Positions 1-8,917 of a stretch of 64,000 nucleotides of DNA are shown in pieces. A program made the translations under genes and the position numbers. The notes below the pieces were generated by a model. It did no database searches and was not told where the DNA came from. It saw nothing but the letters and a program-made list of their open reading frames with translations. The stretch comes from Paenibacillus sp. FSL R5-0912. GTDB taxonomy: Bacteria; Bacillota; Bacilli; Paenibacillales; Paenibacillaceae. Location of the stretch: contig NZ_CP009282.1 in NCBI RefSeq assembly GCF_000758605.1, positions 6,448,001-6,512,000 of the forward strand, read 5' to 3'. How positions within the stretch are numbered: position 1 is the first letter of the stretch; each line of letters starts with the position of its first letter.

Positions 1-130
1 TTTCTATCCTCAAATCTATTCGGTTAATGCCGTTTATGTTCGTATACTGAGCATGCTGCGCTTATTGGCAACACTTCCAGTTCATCCGTCAGCGCCTGAG
101 ATACGGCTAATCGTCAGGCTAATCTGCGGG

Positions 131-907
131 TTAATCTGACCCCTTATCGCTTCCAGGCCGCTTCGGCGGAATTCCGGCATCCTGTGCTTCCTGTTCATCC
201 TGTGCTTCCTGCTCCCTCTCCTCATGCTTATCTGTTACAGCTTCTTCCACTTTGTCATCAATGTCCACTTCTATGGCCGCTTCAATCTCTTCTTCAGTGG
301 TGTCGGGTCCGAGAATTTTGCGGAACAAGCCCAGCATGGACAGGGCATAGGCAACGGTTATGAAGCTGAAGCAGATCTGCATGACTACAACAAGCCGCGA
401 AGTGTTATCTATGGGAGCCACATCCCCGTACCCGACTGTCGTAAATGTAGCTACGCTGAAGTACAGGAAGGTGATCAGCTGGCTGAGCAGATCCTGGCCT
501 ATCCCCTCGCCCTGGAAGGAAGACTGGCCAAACAGCTTATATATGGATGTATATACAACTGTAAAAAAAATAATGCAGCTAAACGCAGCGATGCTGATCC
601 GGACCAGTGTATGCTGCAGCCTGACTTCCTTGCTGTTGGAGTCCTTGATCTCATGAAAAATAAACAGAATATAAAATAGGACCGAAGCCAGGACAAAAAT
701 CAGAATCAGACCGCGCAGTCCCTTGTTGCCGGGCACAATGGTGCCTAGATCGATCAGGTCCAGCAGATCCTCAACCGAAATCAGGGCATAGATCAGAATG
801 GGGGCCAGCAGAACTCCTTTGCCCATCCAGCTCAGCTTGATCCGGAGAGACCACAGCGCCAGCAATATGATTACAGCAAAATTGAAAATCCATATCCACC
901 ACGCCAT
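131..907 (-). CDS. Two-pore-type potassium channel family protein
   Basis: Membrane ion channel of about 258 residues. Hydrophobic segments lie near residues 3-25, 33-50, 65-87 and 103-122. A pore loop follows, with the K+ selectivity signature TVGYGD at about 157-162, then a last helix. This matches the bacterial Ion_trans_2 family. The C-terminal tail is highly acidic (runs of E, D and Q with a short EAQDEQEAQD repeat) and probably cytosolic; no RCK domain is seen. I chose the ATG at 907 because AGGAGA lies about nine bases upstream; a TTG 33 bases further out lacks a comparable site. It stands alone. Family confident; ion selectivity inferred from the filter. Confidence 0.85.
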   Translation of the reverse strand: MAWWIWIFNFAVIILLALWSLRIKLSWMGKGVLLAPILIYALISVEDLLDLIDLGTIVPGNKGLRGLILIFVLASVLFYILFIFHEIKDSNSKEVRLQHTLVRISIAAFSCIIFFTVVYTSIYKLFGQSSFQGEGIGQDLLSQLITFLYFSVATFTTVGYGDVAPIDNTSRLVVVMQICFSFITVAYALSMLGLFRKILGPDTTEEEIEAAIEVDIDDKVEEAVTDKHEEREQEAQDEQEAQDAGIPPKRPGSDKGSD

Positions 908-1017
908 GGCCTTTATTCTCCTGTTCTCTGCATCCGGCAAGCTTTTATCGGGAAAAGTTACCGGTATTCCGCTGATAATGCCTCACCGCTCATAACCGCT
1001 TATATTCCCCACTTCCA

Positions 1018-1851
1018 TTAGCCCGTTGTGTGCCCGCCAGCACCGGACTTCACCTTCGGCTCTTCTCCGGGTCTGCTGGTTACAGTAATCCGGCACTCTT
1101 CCTCAGGTGTCTCCCTGTAAGCTGCAGCGATGCCCTTAAGCTTAATGTCCTTCCGGCTAACCCGGCGCTGCTTAAAACATATCCCGACATCCTTGGTGAA
1201 TGGGAACGGGTCCAGAATCAGCGTGGACTTATCCTGCCACTCTGCCTGAATAGCCTTGCCTGAGGTGAAGCTGAATTCCTCGCTGCCCGAGAAGCCGTCT
1301 GCGAACCAGGGATGCTTCTCGGACTCGGCGCTGCCCGGCTCGCTCAGCGCCAGAAACAGCGACAGGTCATCACAGAACTGCAGCAGTCTGGCGTCATAAT
1401 ACAGTTCGCCTTCTTCAAGCGGCCGGCTCTGCTCCAGCTCGCGGTGGATACGGGCTCTGCGCTCCGCTTCATCCTGCAGATACTGTGTCAGCTCCGGGCA
1501 TTCCTCACCGGATACTTCGATCAGCCGTTCGAAATGCGAGCTGCACAGCAGCGCCCCATAAGGTGTATCTGATTCAACCTCGTCGATGCCCCGTCTGTAG
1601 AAGGTCAGCTTAGGCACAACGGGGAAGTCGATGAAGCTGTATGGCGCCCCCTCTGCATCGTTCCAGAACGGCGTCTCGTCGAGATCAATCCAGCCCCGGT
1701 CATGATTGCTCACCGCCCGCAGCACTTCAGCCCGGCGGCCTTCCGCAGGCGTATGCTCTTCCTTGAACCACTTCGCAAATTCCCCGGCCAGCAGGCCGTG
1801 CTCATGCTGCTTCACCATCACAAACGCTCCGTCCTGTTCACGACAAATCAC
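1018..1851 (-). CDS. DUF3891 family protein
   Basis: Soluble protein of about 277 residues resembling DUF3891, whose members begin with a short strand followed by a QHxHGLLxGEFA-like motif; here KQHEHGLLAGEFAKWF is seen near the N-terminus, followed by an 'NHDRGW' block. Conserved His and Asp residues hint at a metal-binding helical fold, but the biochemical role of the family is unknown to me. The GTG at 1851 is preferred because GGGGAGGA lies just upstream; an ATG 39 bases further out has no ribosome-binding site. No signal peptide or membrane segment. Confidence 0.75.
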   Translation of the reverse strand: MICREQDGAFVMVKQHEHGLLAGEFAKWFKEEHTPAEGRRAEVLRAVSNHDRGWIDLDETPFWNDAEGAPYSFIDFPVVPKLTFYRRGIDEVESDTPYGALLCSSHFERLIEVSGEECPELTQYLQDEAERRARIHRELEQSRPLEEGELYYDARLLQFCDDLSLFLALSEPGSAESEKHPWFADGFSGSEEFSFTSGKAIQAEWQDKSTLILDPFPFTKDVGICFKQRRVSRKDIKLKGIAAAYRETPEEECRITVTSRPGEEPKVKSGAGGHTTG

Positions 1852-1902
1852 TGTAATTCCTCCCCGTTGTCCACTGCTTGAATACTGCATTTAACTATAT
1901 GG

Positions 1903-1908
1903 ATTATA
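1903..1908 (-). promoter_or_regulatory. Candidate -10 box for the DUF3891 gene
   Basis: Minus strand reads TATAAT about 50 bases before the GTG start of the DUF3891 gene. The -35 region at the usual spacing is poor (CTAATC), so this is tentative. Confidence 0.3.
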
Positions 1909-2082
1909 ACATAATTCCCTATATTGATTAGAATCCGGGTGATCCAGCCACTCTATGTATGATCATGACCCAGTAAGAAGACTGTCTAAAAATGTACCCG
2001 TTTAATAGCCTGAAAGAAACATATTCTGCTGCAATAGCCCTTTCCAGTTCCAACCGGAAAAGGAAATGAACTCCTGGCGCAA

Positions 2083-2119
2083 ACAGGCCGTTCAGGAAAT
2101 ACTCCTGAACGGCCTGTGA
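2083..2119 (-). terminator. Terminator of the sdh operon
   Basis: Strong hairpin with arms AGGCCGTTCAGGA and TCCTGAACGGCCT around a five-base loop, lying about 65 bases past the sdhB stop codon. A short T stretch follows on the minus strand. Confidence 0.75.
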
Positions 2120-2184
2120 TTTAAGGACAGCAGCTGATTACACTGCCGCAGATATAAATCGTAAAGAAAATGCAAGCTGTATAG

Positions 2185-2949
2185 TTACACGCCCAGCCAG
2201 CGCTTGAACATATGCTTAGTCGTCTGCTTATTGATCTCGGCAATGGAGGTGGTCAGCGGAATTCCCTTCGGGCAGGCGCGCACGCAGTTCTGCGAGTTGC
2301 CGCAGCCGTCGATGCCGCCGTCTTCCATCAGCGCTTCCAGACGTTCGTCAGAGTTCATCTCGCCCGTAGGGTGGGCGTTGAACAGGCGCACCTGCGAAAT
2401 AGCCGCAGGACCGATGAAATTGGTCTTCTCATTGACATTCGGGCATGCCTCCAGGCAGACACCGCAGGTCATGCACTTGGATAACTCATAAGCCCACTGA
2501 CGCTTCTTCTCCGGCATCCGGGGTCCCGGACCCAGGTCATACGTGCCGTCGATCGGAATCCAGGCCTTAACCCGCTTCAGGGCATTGAACATCCGGCTGC
2601 GGTCAATCACCAGGTCACGGACCACGGGGAAGGTCTTCATCGGCTCAATGCGCACCGGCTGCTCCAGGTTATCGATCAGCGCTGCGCAGGCCTGCCGCGG
2701 CTTGCCGTTGATCACCATGGAACAGGCGCCGCATACTTCCTCCAGACAGTTCGATTCCCAGCACACCGGGACTGTATTGTCACCCTTCGCGTTCACCGGA
2801 TTGCGCTGGATTTCCATAAGCGCGCTGATCACATTCATTCCCGGACGGTAGGCAAGCTCGAACTCCTCCGTATACGGGTTCGTTTCCGGCTCGTCTTGGC
2901 GGGTAATGATAAATTTTACGTTTTTGGGAGCTGCTGCAGTTTCCGCCAT
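2185..2949 (-). CDS. sdhB: Succinate dehydrogenase iron-sulfur subunit
   Basis: Electron-transfer subunit of complex II, passing electrons from SdhA FAD to the menaquinone site in SdhC. The 254 residues hold the expected cluster ligands: [2Fe-2S] at C68, C73, C76 and C88; [4Fe-4S] at C159, C162, C165 and C169; [3Fe-4S] region at C216, C222 and C226 followed by PKGIP. Length is normal. The ATG is preceded by a perfect AGGAGG. It is the last gene of sdhCAB but is separated from sdhA by 363 bases, which hold a degenerate 52-bp repeat array and a structured leader element, so separate translational or mRNA-stability control is plausible. Confidence 0.96.
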   Translation of the reverse strand: MAETAAAPKNVKFIITRQDEPETNPYTEEFELAYRPGMNVISALMEIQRNPVNAKGDNTVPVCWESNCLEEVCGACSMVINGKPRQACAALIDNLEQPVRIEPMKTFPVVRDLVIDRSRMFNALKRVKAWIPIDGTYDLGPGPRMPEKKRQWAYELSKCMTCGVCLEACPNVNEKTNFIGPAAISQVRLFNAHPTGEMNSDERLEALMEDGGIDGCGNSQNCVRACPKGIPLTTSIAEINKQTTKHMFKRWLGV

Positions 2950-2963
2950 GTCAGTTACCTCCT

Positions 2964-3030
2964 AAAAGTTTTGTGAGCATAAACCTCATCGCATGATTTC
3001 GTACAAAACTAGCTTCGCAAGCATAAACTT
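2964..3030 (-). promoter_or_regulatory. Structured 5' leader element before sdhB
   Basis: Read on the minus strand, this stretch ends directly at the AGGAGG of sdhB. It shows a hairpin GCTT-gcg-AAGC (3022-3012), an inner hairpin TCAT-gcg-ATGA (2996-2986) and an outer stem AGTTTTGT (3010-3003) pairing with ACAAAACT (2974-2967). The last 17 bases before the Shine-Dalgarno region, ATGCTCACAAAACTTTT, are identical before trxA (34450-34466). Function is unknown; see the matching entry at trxA. Confidence 0.55.
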
Positions 3031-3111
3031 AGCTCCGGGTATATTACTTCTATGCAATCAGTCTTGGTCAGTTCGTTGCAATTGGAGATGGACTTAGTAT
3101 GGATGCGAGTT

Positions 3112-3297
3112 CTATTGTATTTCATACAATCAAATCAGGTATTTCCGGCCTTAAATTGCATTCTATTGCAGTTTGTACATTTGAATTTTGCAATTAGCCC
3201 CTTTTGAGCTCCTGCAGCCAAATTCTGTTGCACAGAATACATTAGATTGCCTTTTAAAACGCTCAACCGGGCGATTCTGCTGTACAAAATACAATAG
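3112..3297. repeat. Degenerate ~52-bp repeat array between sdhA and sdhB
   Basis: Four copies of an anchor resembling CTATTGTATTT start at 3112, 3163, 3225 and 3277, spaced 51, 62 and 52 bases. Several carry a partly symmetric TTGTA...TACAA core. The spacing matches the arrays at 30035-31817 and 35702-35867. No open frame is supported here. Confidence 0.5.
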
Positions 3298-3312
3298 AAC
3301 GCTACAACCCTG

Positions 3313-5055
3313 TTAGTCCTTCGAGTAATCCCGCACCCGCGGAGGAATCAGCGACACATCCACTTCCTCATATGAGATCTGCGGGCCGTCAGCCGTCCAG
3401 GCGGCTTTGGTCGTCTTGAGGAATTCCTCATCATTGCGGGTAGGGAACTCCGGCTTGTAATGCGCGCCCCGGCTCTCGTTGCGCAGCAGCGCTCCGAGGG
3501 TCATGGCTTCTGACAGCTCCAGCATATTCCACAGCTGGCGGGTGAAGGCTACGCCCTGGTTGCTCCAGCGTGAAGTATCGCTCATGTTGATGCGGCCGTA
3601 GCGTTCCTTTAGCTCTTTGATTTTGCCGATGGTCGCTTCCAGCTTCTTGTTCTCACGCACCACGGTCATGTTGGCCGTCATCCATTCGCCAAGCTCCTTG
3701 TGGATTACGTAAGCATTCTCCGTGCCTGTCATCCCCAGCAGAGACTCATATTTGTCTTCTTGCGTCTTGTGGAAGCTGTCAAACACCGTGGAGGAGATAT
3801 CCTGAACCGACTTCTTGAGCCCCTTGATATATTCCACAGCCTTCGGCCCCGATACCATGCCGCCATAGATCGCCGATACCAGCGAATTTGCTCCAAGGCG
3901 GTTCGCCCCGTGATATTGATATTCACATTCCCCTGCGGCGAAGAGACCGGGAATATTCGTCATCTGGTTATAGTCGACCCACATGCCGCCCATCGAATAA
4001 TGCACAGCGGGGAAGATTTTCATCGGAATTTTGCGGGGATCATCCCCCATGAACTTCTCGTAGATCTCGATAATGCCGCCCAGCTTGACGTCGAGCTCCT
4101 TCGGGTCCTTATGCGAAAGATCCAGGTACACCATGTTCTCGCCGTTAATGCCCAGCCCCTGATCCACACACACATTGAAAATCTCACGTGTTGCGATATC
4201 GCGCGGCACCAGATTGCCGTAAGAGGGATATTTCTCTTCGAGGAAATACCACGGTTTACCGTCCTTATAGGTCCAGATACGTCCGCCTTCTCCGCGCGCT
4301 GATTCCGACATCAGCCGCAGCTTGTCATCGCCCGGGATGGCTGTCGGGTGGATCTGGATGAATTCCCCGTTCGCATAATGCACACCCTGCTGATATACAG
4401 CGCTTGCAGCGGTTCCTGTGTTGATGACCGAATTCGTCGTTTTGCCGAAAATAATCCCCGGACCGCCGCTGGCCAGAATGACCGCATCCGCCGGGAAGGT
4501 CTGAATTTCCATCGTCTTCAGATTCTGGGCGCTGATGCCGCGGCATACGCGTTCGTCATCGAGAATGACGGAGAGGAACTCCCAGTTCTCGCTTTTGGTC
4601 ACCAGGCCTTCGGCTTCCCAGCGGCGCACCTGCTCATCCAGCGCATACAGCAGCTGCTGGCCGGTTGTCGCTCCGGCGAACGCTGTCCGGTGGCGCTTCG
4701 TCCCGCCGAACCGGCGGAAATCAAGCAGCCCCTCCGGTGTGCGGTTGAACATAACGCCCATCCGGTCCATCAGGTGAATAATGCCCGGTGCGGCTTCGCA
4801 CATCGCTTTGACCGGAGGCTGGTTGGCCAGGAAGTCGCCGCCGTAGACGGTATCGTCGAAATGCTCCCAGGGCGAGTCGCCCTCGCCCTTTGTATTCACA
4901 GCGCCGTTGATGCCGCCTTGCGCGCAGACCGAATGCGATCTTTTGACAGGGACCAGTGAGAATAGATGTACATGCGCGCCGGATTCGGCGGCTTTGATGG
5001 TAGCCATCAGGCCGGCCAGACCGCCGCCCACGATGATAATATCGGCTGATGCCAT
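3313..5055 (-). CDS. sdhA: Succinate dehydrogenase flavoprotein subunit
   Basis: Catalytic subunit of complex II, oxidising succinate to fumarate on covalently bound FAD at the cytoplasmic membrane face. The 580 residues start with the Rossmann motif IIIVGGGLAGLMA. H41 in the RSHSVCAQGGIN block is the expected FAD-linking histidine. The substrate motifs HPTAIPG and SESARGEGGRIW, and the C-terminal ESRGAHYKPEFPTRND block, are all present. Length and motifs fit the Bacillus/Paenibacillus type. GGAGGGAACA precedes the ATG, 42 bases after the sdhC stop, so it is co-transcribed with sdhC. Confidence 0.97.
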   Translation of the reverse strand: MASADIIIVGGGLAGLMATIKAAESGAHVHLFSLVPVKRSHSVCAQGGINGAVNTKGEGDSPWEHFDDTVYGGDFLANQPPVKAMCEAAPGIIHLMDRMGVMFNRTPEGLLDFRRFGGTKRHRTAFAGATTGQQLLYALDEQVRRWEAEGLVTKSENWEFLSVILDDERVCRGISAQNLKTMEIQTFPADAVILASGGPGIIFGKTTNSVINTGTAASAVYQQGVHYANGEFIQIHPTAIPGDDKLRLMSESARGEGGRIWTYKDGKPWYFLEEKYPSYGNLVPRDIATREIFNVCVDQGLGINGENMVYLDLSHKDPKELDVKLGGIIEIYEKFMGDDPRKIPMKIFPAVHYSMGGMWVDYNQMTNIPGLFAAGECEYQYHGANRLGANSLVSAIYGGMVSGPKAVEYIKGLKKSVQDISSTVFDSFHKTQEDKYESLLGMTGTENAYVIHKELGEWMTANMTVVRENKKLEATIGKIKELKERYGRINMSDTSRWSNQGVAFTRQLWNMLELSEAMTLGALLRNESRGAHYKPEFPTRNDEEFLKTTKAAWTADGPQISYEEVDVSLIPPRVRDYSKD

Positions 5056-5097
5056 GATTGTTCCCTCCTAAATTACGCTTAAGTTGCTCCTGTATTC

Positions 5098-5763
5098 CTA
5101 AATAACGCTGCTGAGCGACTGCATCGCGGTGGCTGCGGTTTGAAATTCATCATCACGGAACGTCACCAGTGACAGTACGAACATGAAGGTAACCAGTACG
5201 AATACACCGAGACAGAGGATAGAGGACACCCGCTGTGAACGCGGCCCCACAGTGATACCCCAGCTGATGAGGAAGGACCATAGACCATTGGAGAAATGGA
5301 AGCAGGCTGCTACGATACCGATGATGTAGAAGGTCATCAGCAGCGGCTGGGTTACAATGTTATGCATAACTCCGCCCAGCTCATCATGCTCTACATTGCC
5401 AAGCGCCACCTGGACACGGGTATCGTACAGATGCCAGACAATGAAGATGAAGGTGACGATTCCGCTGATACGTTGCAGCGTATAACGCCAGTTTCTTTCC
5501 AGATTGTAGCGGTTCAGGTTCGGCTTCGACTGATAAGCGATGTACAGACCGTACACTCCATGGTACAGCAGCGGCAGCCAGATGCCGAACAATTCCAGGA
5601 AGAAGACCAGCGGCAGGCTGTTCAGCCAGAGCACACTGTCTGTGAAACCGGAAGCGCCACCCTCTACTGCTGCGAAGTTCGTCAGCATGTGCTCAAGGAA
5701 AAAGGCCCCAAGCGGGATAACGCCGAGCAAGGAATGAATCTTTCTGGAATAAAATCCTCTCAT
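5098..5763 (-). CDS. sdhC: Succinate dehydrogenase cytochrome b558 subunit
   Basis: Membrane anchor of complex II with five predicted helices in 221 residues, binding two hemes and menaquinone. Histidines H25, H68, H111 and H156 lie in successive helices at the spacing of the four axial heme ligands of the Bacillus subtilis protein. This is the single-polypeptide (type B) anchor, so no sdhD is expected. First gene of sdhCAB; AAGGGG lies upstream of the ATG. The intergenic region to the divergent LysR gene carries a Fur-like box and a dyad that could be the LysR operator. Confidence 0.95.
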   Translation of the reverse strand: MRGFYSRKIHSLLGVIPLGAFFLEHMLTNFAAVEGGASGFTDSVLWLNSLPLVFFLELFGIWLPLLYHGVYGLYIAYQSKPNLNRYNLERNWRYTLQRISGIVTFIFIVWHLYDTRVQVALGNVEHDELGGVMHNIVTQPLLMTFYIIGIVAACFHFSNGLWSFLISWGITVGPRSQRVSSILCLGVFVLVTFMFVLSLVTFRDDEFQTAATAMQSLSSVI

Positions 5764-5925
5764 GCAAAGTGTCCCCTTTCCAATTAAAACAGCGTTTTCA
5801 CAAGTATCTTTTTAAAGAGCATACACCGCCGGGAGTACAGTTGAAACAGGGCAGCGGCAGGCTGCAGCAAGCAGCAAAATGTCTATTTGCACCAATTTTC
5901 ATTGTTTTCCCGGACTTTGCTTTAT

Positions 5926-5944
5926 TATTCACAATATGTGAATA
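5926..5944. promoter_or_regulatory. Dyad TATTCACA-N3-TGTGAATA, candidate LysR operator
   Basis: Two perfect 8-base inverted arms with a 3-base centre. The core TCACAATATGTGA has the T-N11-A shape of LysR-type boxes, and the site lies between sdhC and a divergent LysR gene. It could serve another dyad-binding regulator; the Rex consensus has its arms in the opposite order, so Rex is less likely. Confidence 0.5.
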
Positions 5945-6043
5945 TCTTGTGTCACTTTTCATGTTACTCTTTTTTCGCTTATAAGGGAATTGCAATCTAA
6001 TTATTAATCGTTATACAATAAACGCATAAGAATATTTTTAATA

Positions 6044-6058
6044 TGATAATAATTCTCA
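6044..6058. promoter_or_regulatory. Fur-box-like site upstream of sdhC / lysR
   Basis: TGATAATAATTCTCA differs at one position from the 7-1-7 Fur consensus TGATAATNATTATCA. It lies about 280 bases before sdhC and 160 before the LysR gene, suggesting iron input into one or both. Confidence 0.5.
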
Positions 6059-6219
6059 TTTAGACTGCGTATTCACTTCAGATTCAGCCGAATTCTCATA
6101 TAAATCAACGATCTTCCGGCTCCCGGCTATGCTTTTTATCACTCATTCATTGGAATTCTTAACCAGCAAATACCTAATACAATCCGCTGTTTACAGATTG
6201 GGACAAAGGAGTGCTTGTA

Positions 6220-7119
6220 ATGTACGATGATTTAGACGCTTTTGCTGCAGTTGTGGAGCATTCCAGCCTGAACCGGGCCTCCCGCCAGCTCAACCTGTCC
6301 CAGCCAGCCCTATCCCGCAAAATATCCAAGCTGGAGGAACGGCTCGGGGTCGCCCTGTTTCACCGTTTCGGCAAGCGGCTGGAGCTTACGGAGGTAGGAC
6401 GGCTTACTTATACCTATGCGCTGGAGCAGCGGCAGCAGCGCTCCAAGTTTCTGGAAGCGTTGTCCAAGTTCAAGGAAGGCGAACCGCAGCTCGTCACGCT
6501 GGGAGCCAGCCTGACCACACTGCAAACCACGCTGCCTCCGCTGGTGAATGCCTACATGGAGAAATACCCGGCGGCTGAGCTGAAGCTGATCACCGGGAAG
6601 ACGCATGAGATGGTTACCGCAGTCAGCGAGGGCAAATGCGATGTCGGCATCATCGCCTCCCAGGTTCAGGAGCCAGGGCTGCGCTGTATCCCGCTGTTCG
6701 AGGACCAGCTCCGGCTGGTCGTTGCCGAGCACCATCCGCTGGCCCAGTCTCCGCGGCTCACGATGGAGCATCTCTCCCGGCTGCCGATGATTCTCTTCTC
6801 CAAGGGCACCTGGTACCGCCGGACGACTGATGATCTGTTCCAGCGCTGCGGCGTTGATCCCGATGTGCGGATGGAGATCGACTCCTTCGAAGCGATTGTC
6901 CGGCTGCTGCCGACCATCAAGGCCGCTGCGTTGCTGCCGAAGTCTTACCTCCGCCCGGAGCTGCTGAACGGCGGGGGACTCGTCTCCCTGCACATCAAGG
7001 AGCTCGAACAGACGCAGCGGACCACTTGCCTGATCTACCAGGGCAGCGGCGGACTTAGCACTGCAGCACGCTGCCTCGTGCAGGTGACTGAAGAAGTATT
7101 CCTGTCCGGACGCGAATAA
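6220..7119 (+). CDS. LysR family transcriptional regulator
   Basis: DNA-binding regulator of 299 residues. The N-terminal winged helix-turn-helix (about residues 15-60, with SSLNRASRQLNLSQPALSRK) is followed by a periplasmic-binding-protein-like effector domain. Length is typical. The ATG at 6220 is chosen because AAAGGAGT lies seven bases upstream; a GTG nine bases earlier overlaps that site. It diverges from sdhCAB with a 456-base shared control region, so it may regulate sdh and itself. B. subtilis CcpC controls TCA genes from the same family, but I cannot call this CcpC. The effector is unknown. Confidence 0.85.
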   Translation: MYDDLDAFAAVVEHSSLNRASRQLNLSQPALSRKISKLEERLGVALFHRFGKRLELTEVGRLTYTYALEQRQQRSKFLEALSKFKEGEPQLVTLGASLTTLQTTLPPLVNAYMEKYPAAELKLITGKTHEMVTAVSEGKCDVGIIASQVQEPGLRCIPLFEDQLRLVVAEHHPLAQSPRLTMEHLSRLPMILFSKGTWYRRTTDDLFQRCGVDPDVRMEIDSFEAIVRLLPTIKAAALLPKSYLRPELLNGGGLVSLHIKELEQTQRTTCLIYQGSGGLSTAARCLVQVTEEVFLSGRE

Positions 7120-7126
7120 CAGAAAT

Positions 7127-7170
7127 CACCCAGCAAGCTTCCATATTGCTACGGATTAGCTTGCCGGGTG
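7127..7170. terminator. Hairpin between convergent genes
   Basis: Arms CACCCAGCAAGC and GCTTGCCGGGTG enclose a 20-base loop between the LysR gene and the convergent solute-binding protein gene. The T tract is weak on both sides, so it is terminator-like rather than certain. Confidence 0.45.
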
Positions 7171-7200
7171 AATGTGTTACAGAGATTTTATGACATAGAA

Positions 7201-8856
7201 TTAGCGGAACTTACCTGCATCAATGGCAGCTTGCTTCTCATCGAGAACTTCCTGGTAGCCTGCTTCAAGGTAAGTCTTCTTGGCTGCTTCATAGGTGGCG
7301 TCGAATTCAGCTTCCGGGGAGAGCACGACCTTCACGTACAGCTCCTGGAACAGCGTGTTCAGGTCCGCCTTATACTCGTTTACCTTTTCAAGCACTACAT
7401 TGAACAGCGCATCCGGCGTGCGGAATTCCGCAACCTCGTCGTAATATTTCACTAAATCATCAGCAAGCGTCTCGTACCCGGCTGGCGCCCAGTTACGCAG
7501 GTTAGCCGTACGGGTTTTGGCCGCATCAGGATACTGTGCAATTTCAGTCACAAGGCCCCAGTAGTCCTTGTTATTGTTCTGTGCCAGGACAGATTCGCCT
7601 TTGAAATCAGGATTCTTCAGAGCGATGCCATCTGCGTCAAGTGTGTAGTTCTCCCCTTCGATACCGTTCTGGAACTTGAACAGGTTCTCCGGCTGGCTCA
7701 GCCATTCGAGATACATCCATACCGCAGCACGTTCCTCAGGTGTCGATTCATAGTTAATTCCCATGATGAAGCCGAACGGCCAGTAAGCGCGTCCTTGAGG
7801 CTTGTTACCTTCCGGAACACCTGCGTAAGGAGGCACTACGGCAAATTCAGCTTCCGGGTTGTTCTGCAGAGTAGCTGCAAATACATCCGTATTGTTTGCC
7901 AGGTAGAACGCGAAGTTCCCTGTTTTGCCGGAAACAAATTCAGCTTTGACTTTAGGCTCGTCGTTACGCAGATAGAATTCCTTATCAAGCAGACCGTTAT
8001 TATACTGATAGTTCAGGTTTCGTAGGTAAGCCTCTGTATCAGCCGTGGTAAGGTCAGCTACGCTAAGGTCGGAATACAGCGCACGATATTTCGCGTCAAC
8101 CGGCCATTCACGGAAAGCATAGTTAAAGTTGTAGAAGTTCTGCAGCAGGTTGCCGCCGGTCACACCGAGTCCGGCCTCTTTCCATTTCGCCAGCATCTCG
8201 TTGTACTTCTCCAGCGAAGTCAAATCCTCAACCTTCATGCCAACCTTTTCAACCCAGTCCTTGCGGATAATGTTGACGAAGTTGTCGGCTTCAGGGCGGG
8301 CAGCGAAGAAGAAGGTTTTCTGATCATCCACTGTACCATACTGCTCAATAGTAGGGCCCATGTTTTTCCAATACGTTGGTGCGTAATTTTCGATTTCAGC
8401 ATGGTCCAGCGGCTGCATAACATCCTCACCATAATAAGTAAGCGCTTGCGGCATATCGTAATGGAAGATGATATCAGGGGCTTTATGCGATGCCAGCAGC
8501 TGCTCGTAATCTGTTACCTCTTTGGCGCGGGTAATCGGCACGTAATTGACTTCGATATTGTATTTGTCGCCAAATTCCGCTTGTACCCAGCGGGTATAAT
8601 AGTTGTCGGACACATTCCAGCCCTCATACGCCCGTTCATAAACCGGAATATCCAGGGAGACCTTCTTCTCGAAGCCCTTGGAGTAATCAGGGAAGCTGCC
8701 TTCAGTCTGGTTCGTGGCTGCTGCTGATTCTGCCGGGGCTGTGGTAGGATCAGTGTTTGCATTTTTAGCGTTGTTATTTCCCCCGGAGCATCCGGCCAGC
8801 ATGCCAGCCGTCATGACTGATGCCATCATTAACGAATACATTTTTCTTTTATTCAT
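7201..8856 (-). CDS. ABC transporter substrate-binding lipoprotein
   Basis: Extracellular sugar-binding lipoprotein of about 551 residues. It has a lipoprotein signal with lipobox MLAGC near residue 23, a T/A/N-rich linker and a family 1 extracellular solute-binding fold (LplA/YtcQ-like, large form of 500-560 residues). Start at the ATG after GGGGG; a TTG immediately upstream is not needed. It follows two permease genes on the same strand, completing an importer that lacks its own ATPase, as is usual where a shared MsmX-type ATPase serves several systems. Substrate probably an oligosaccharide or glycan fragment, by family and neighbours only. Confidence 0.88.
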   Translation of the reverse strand: MNKRKMYSLMMASVMTAGMLAGCSGGNNNAKNANTDPTTAPAESAAATNQTEGSFPDYSKGFEKKVSLDIPVYERAYEGWNVSDNYYTRWVQAEFGDKYNIEVNYVPITRAKEVTDYEQLLASHKAPDIIFHYDMPQALTYYGEDVMQPLDHAEIENYAPTYWKNMGPTIEQYGTVDDQKTFFFAARPEADNFVNIIRKDWVEKVGMKVEDLTSLEKYNEMLAKWKEAGLGVTGGNLLQNFYNFNYAFREWPVDAKYRALYSDLSVADLTTADTEAYLRNLNYQYNNGLLDKEFYLRNDEPKVKAEFVSGKTGNFAFYLANNTDVFAATLQNNPEAEFAVVPPYAGVPEGNKPQGRAYWPFGFIMGINYESTPEERAAVWMYLEWLSQPENLFKFQNGIEGENYTLDADGIALKNPDFKGESVLAQNNNKDYWGLVTEIAQYPDAAKTRTANLRNWAPAGYETLADDLVKYYDEVAEFRTPDALFNVVLEKVNEYKADLNTLFQELYVKVVLSPEAEFDATYEAAKKTYLEAGYQEVLDEKQAAIDAGKFR

Positions 8857-8917
8857 CAAAATTCCCCCATTCTAATTTTCGGATTCAAATAGAATTACTA
8901 TATACTGGAGCCCCAGA

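Noticed and set aside
1..130. End of a gene at the left edge
   Set aside because: No frame with family resemblance continues into the window; nothing supportable was seen.
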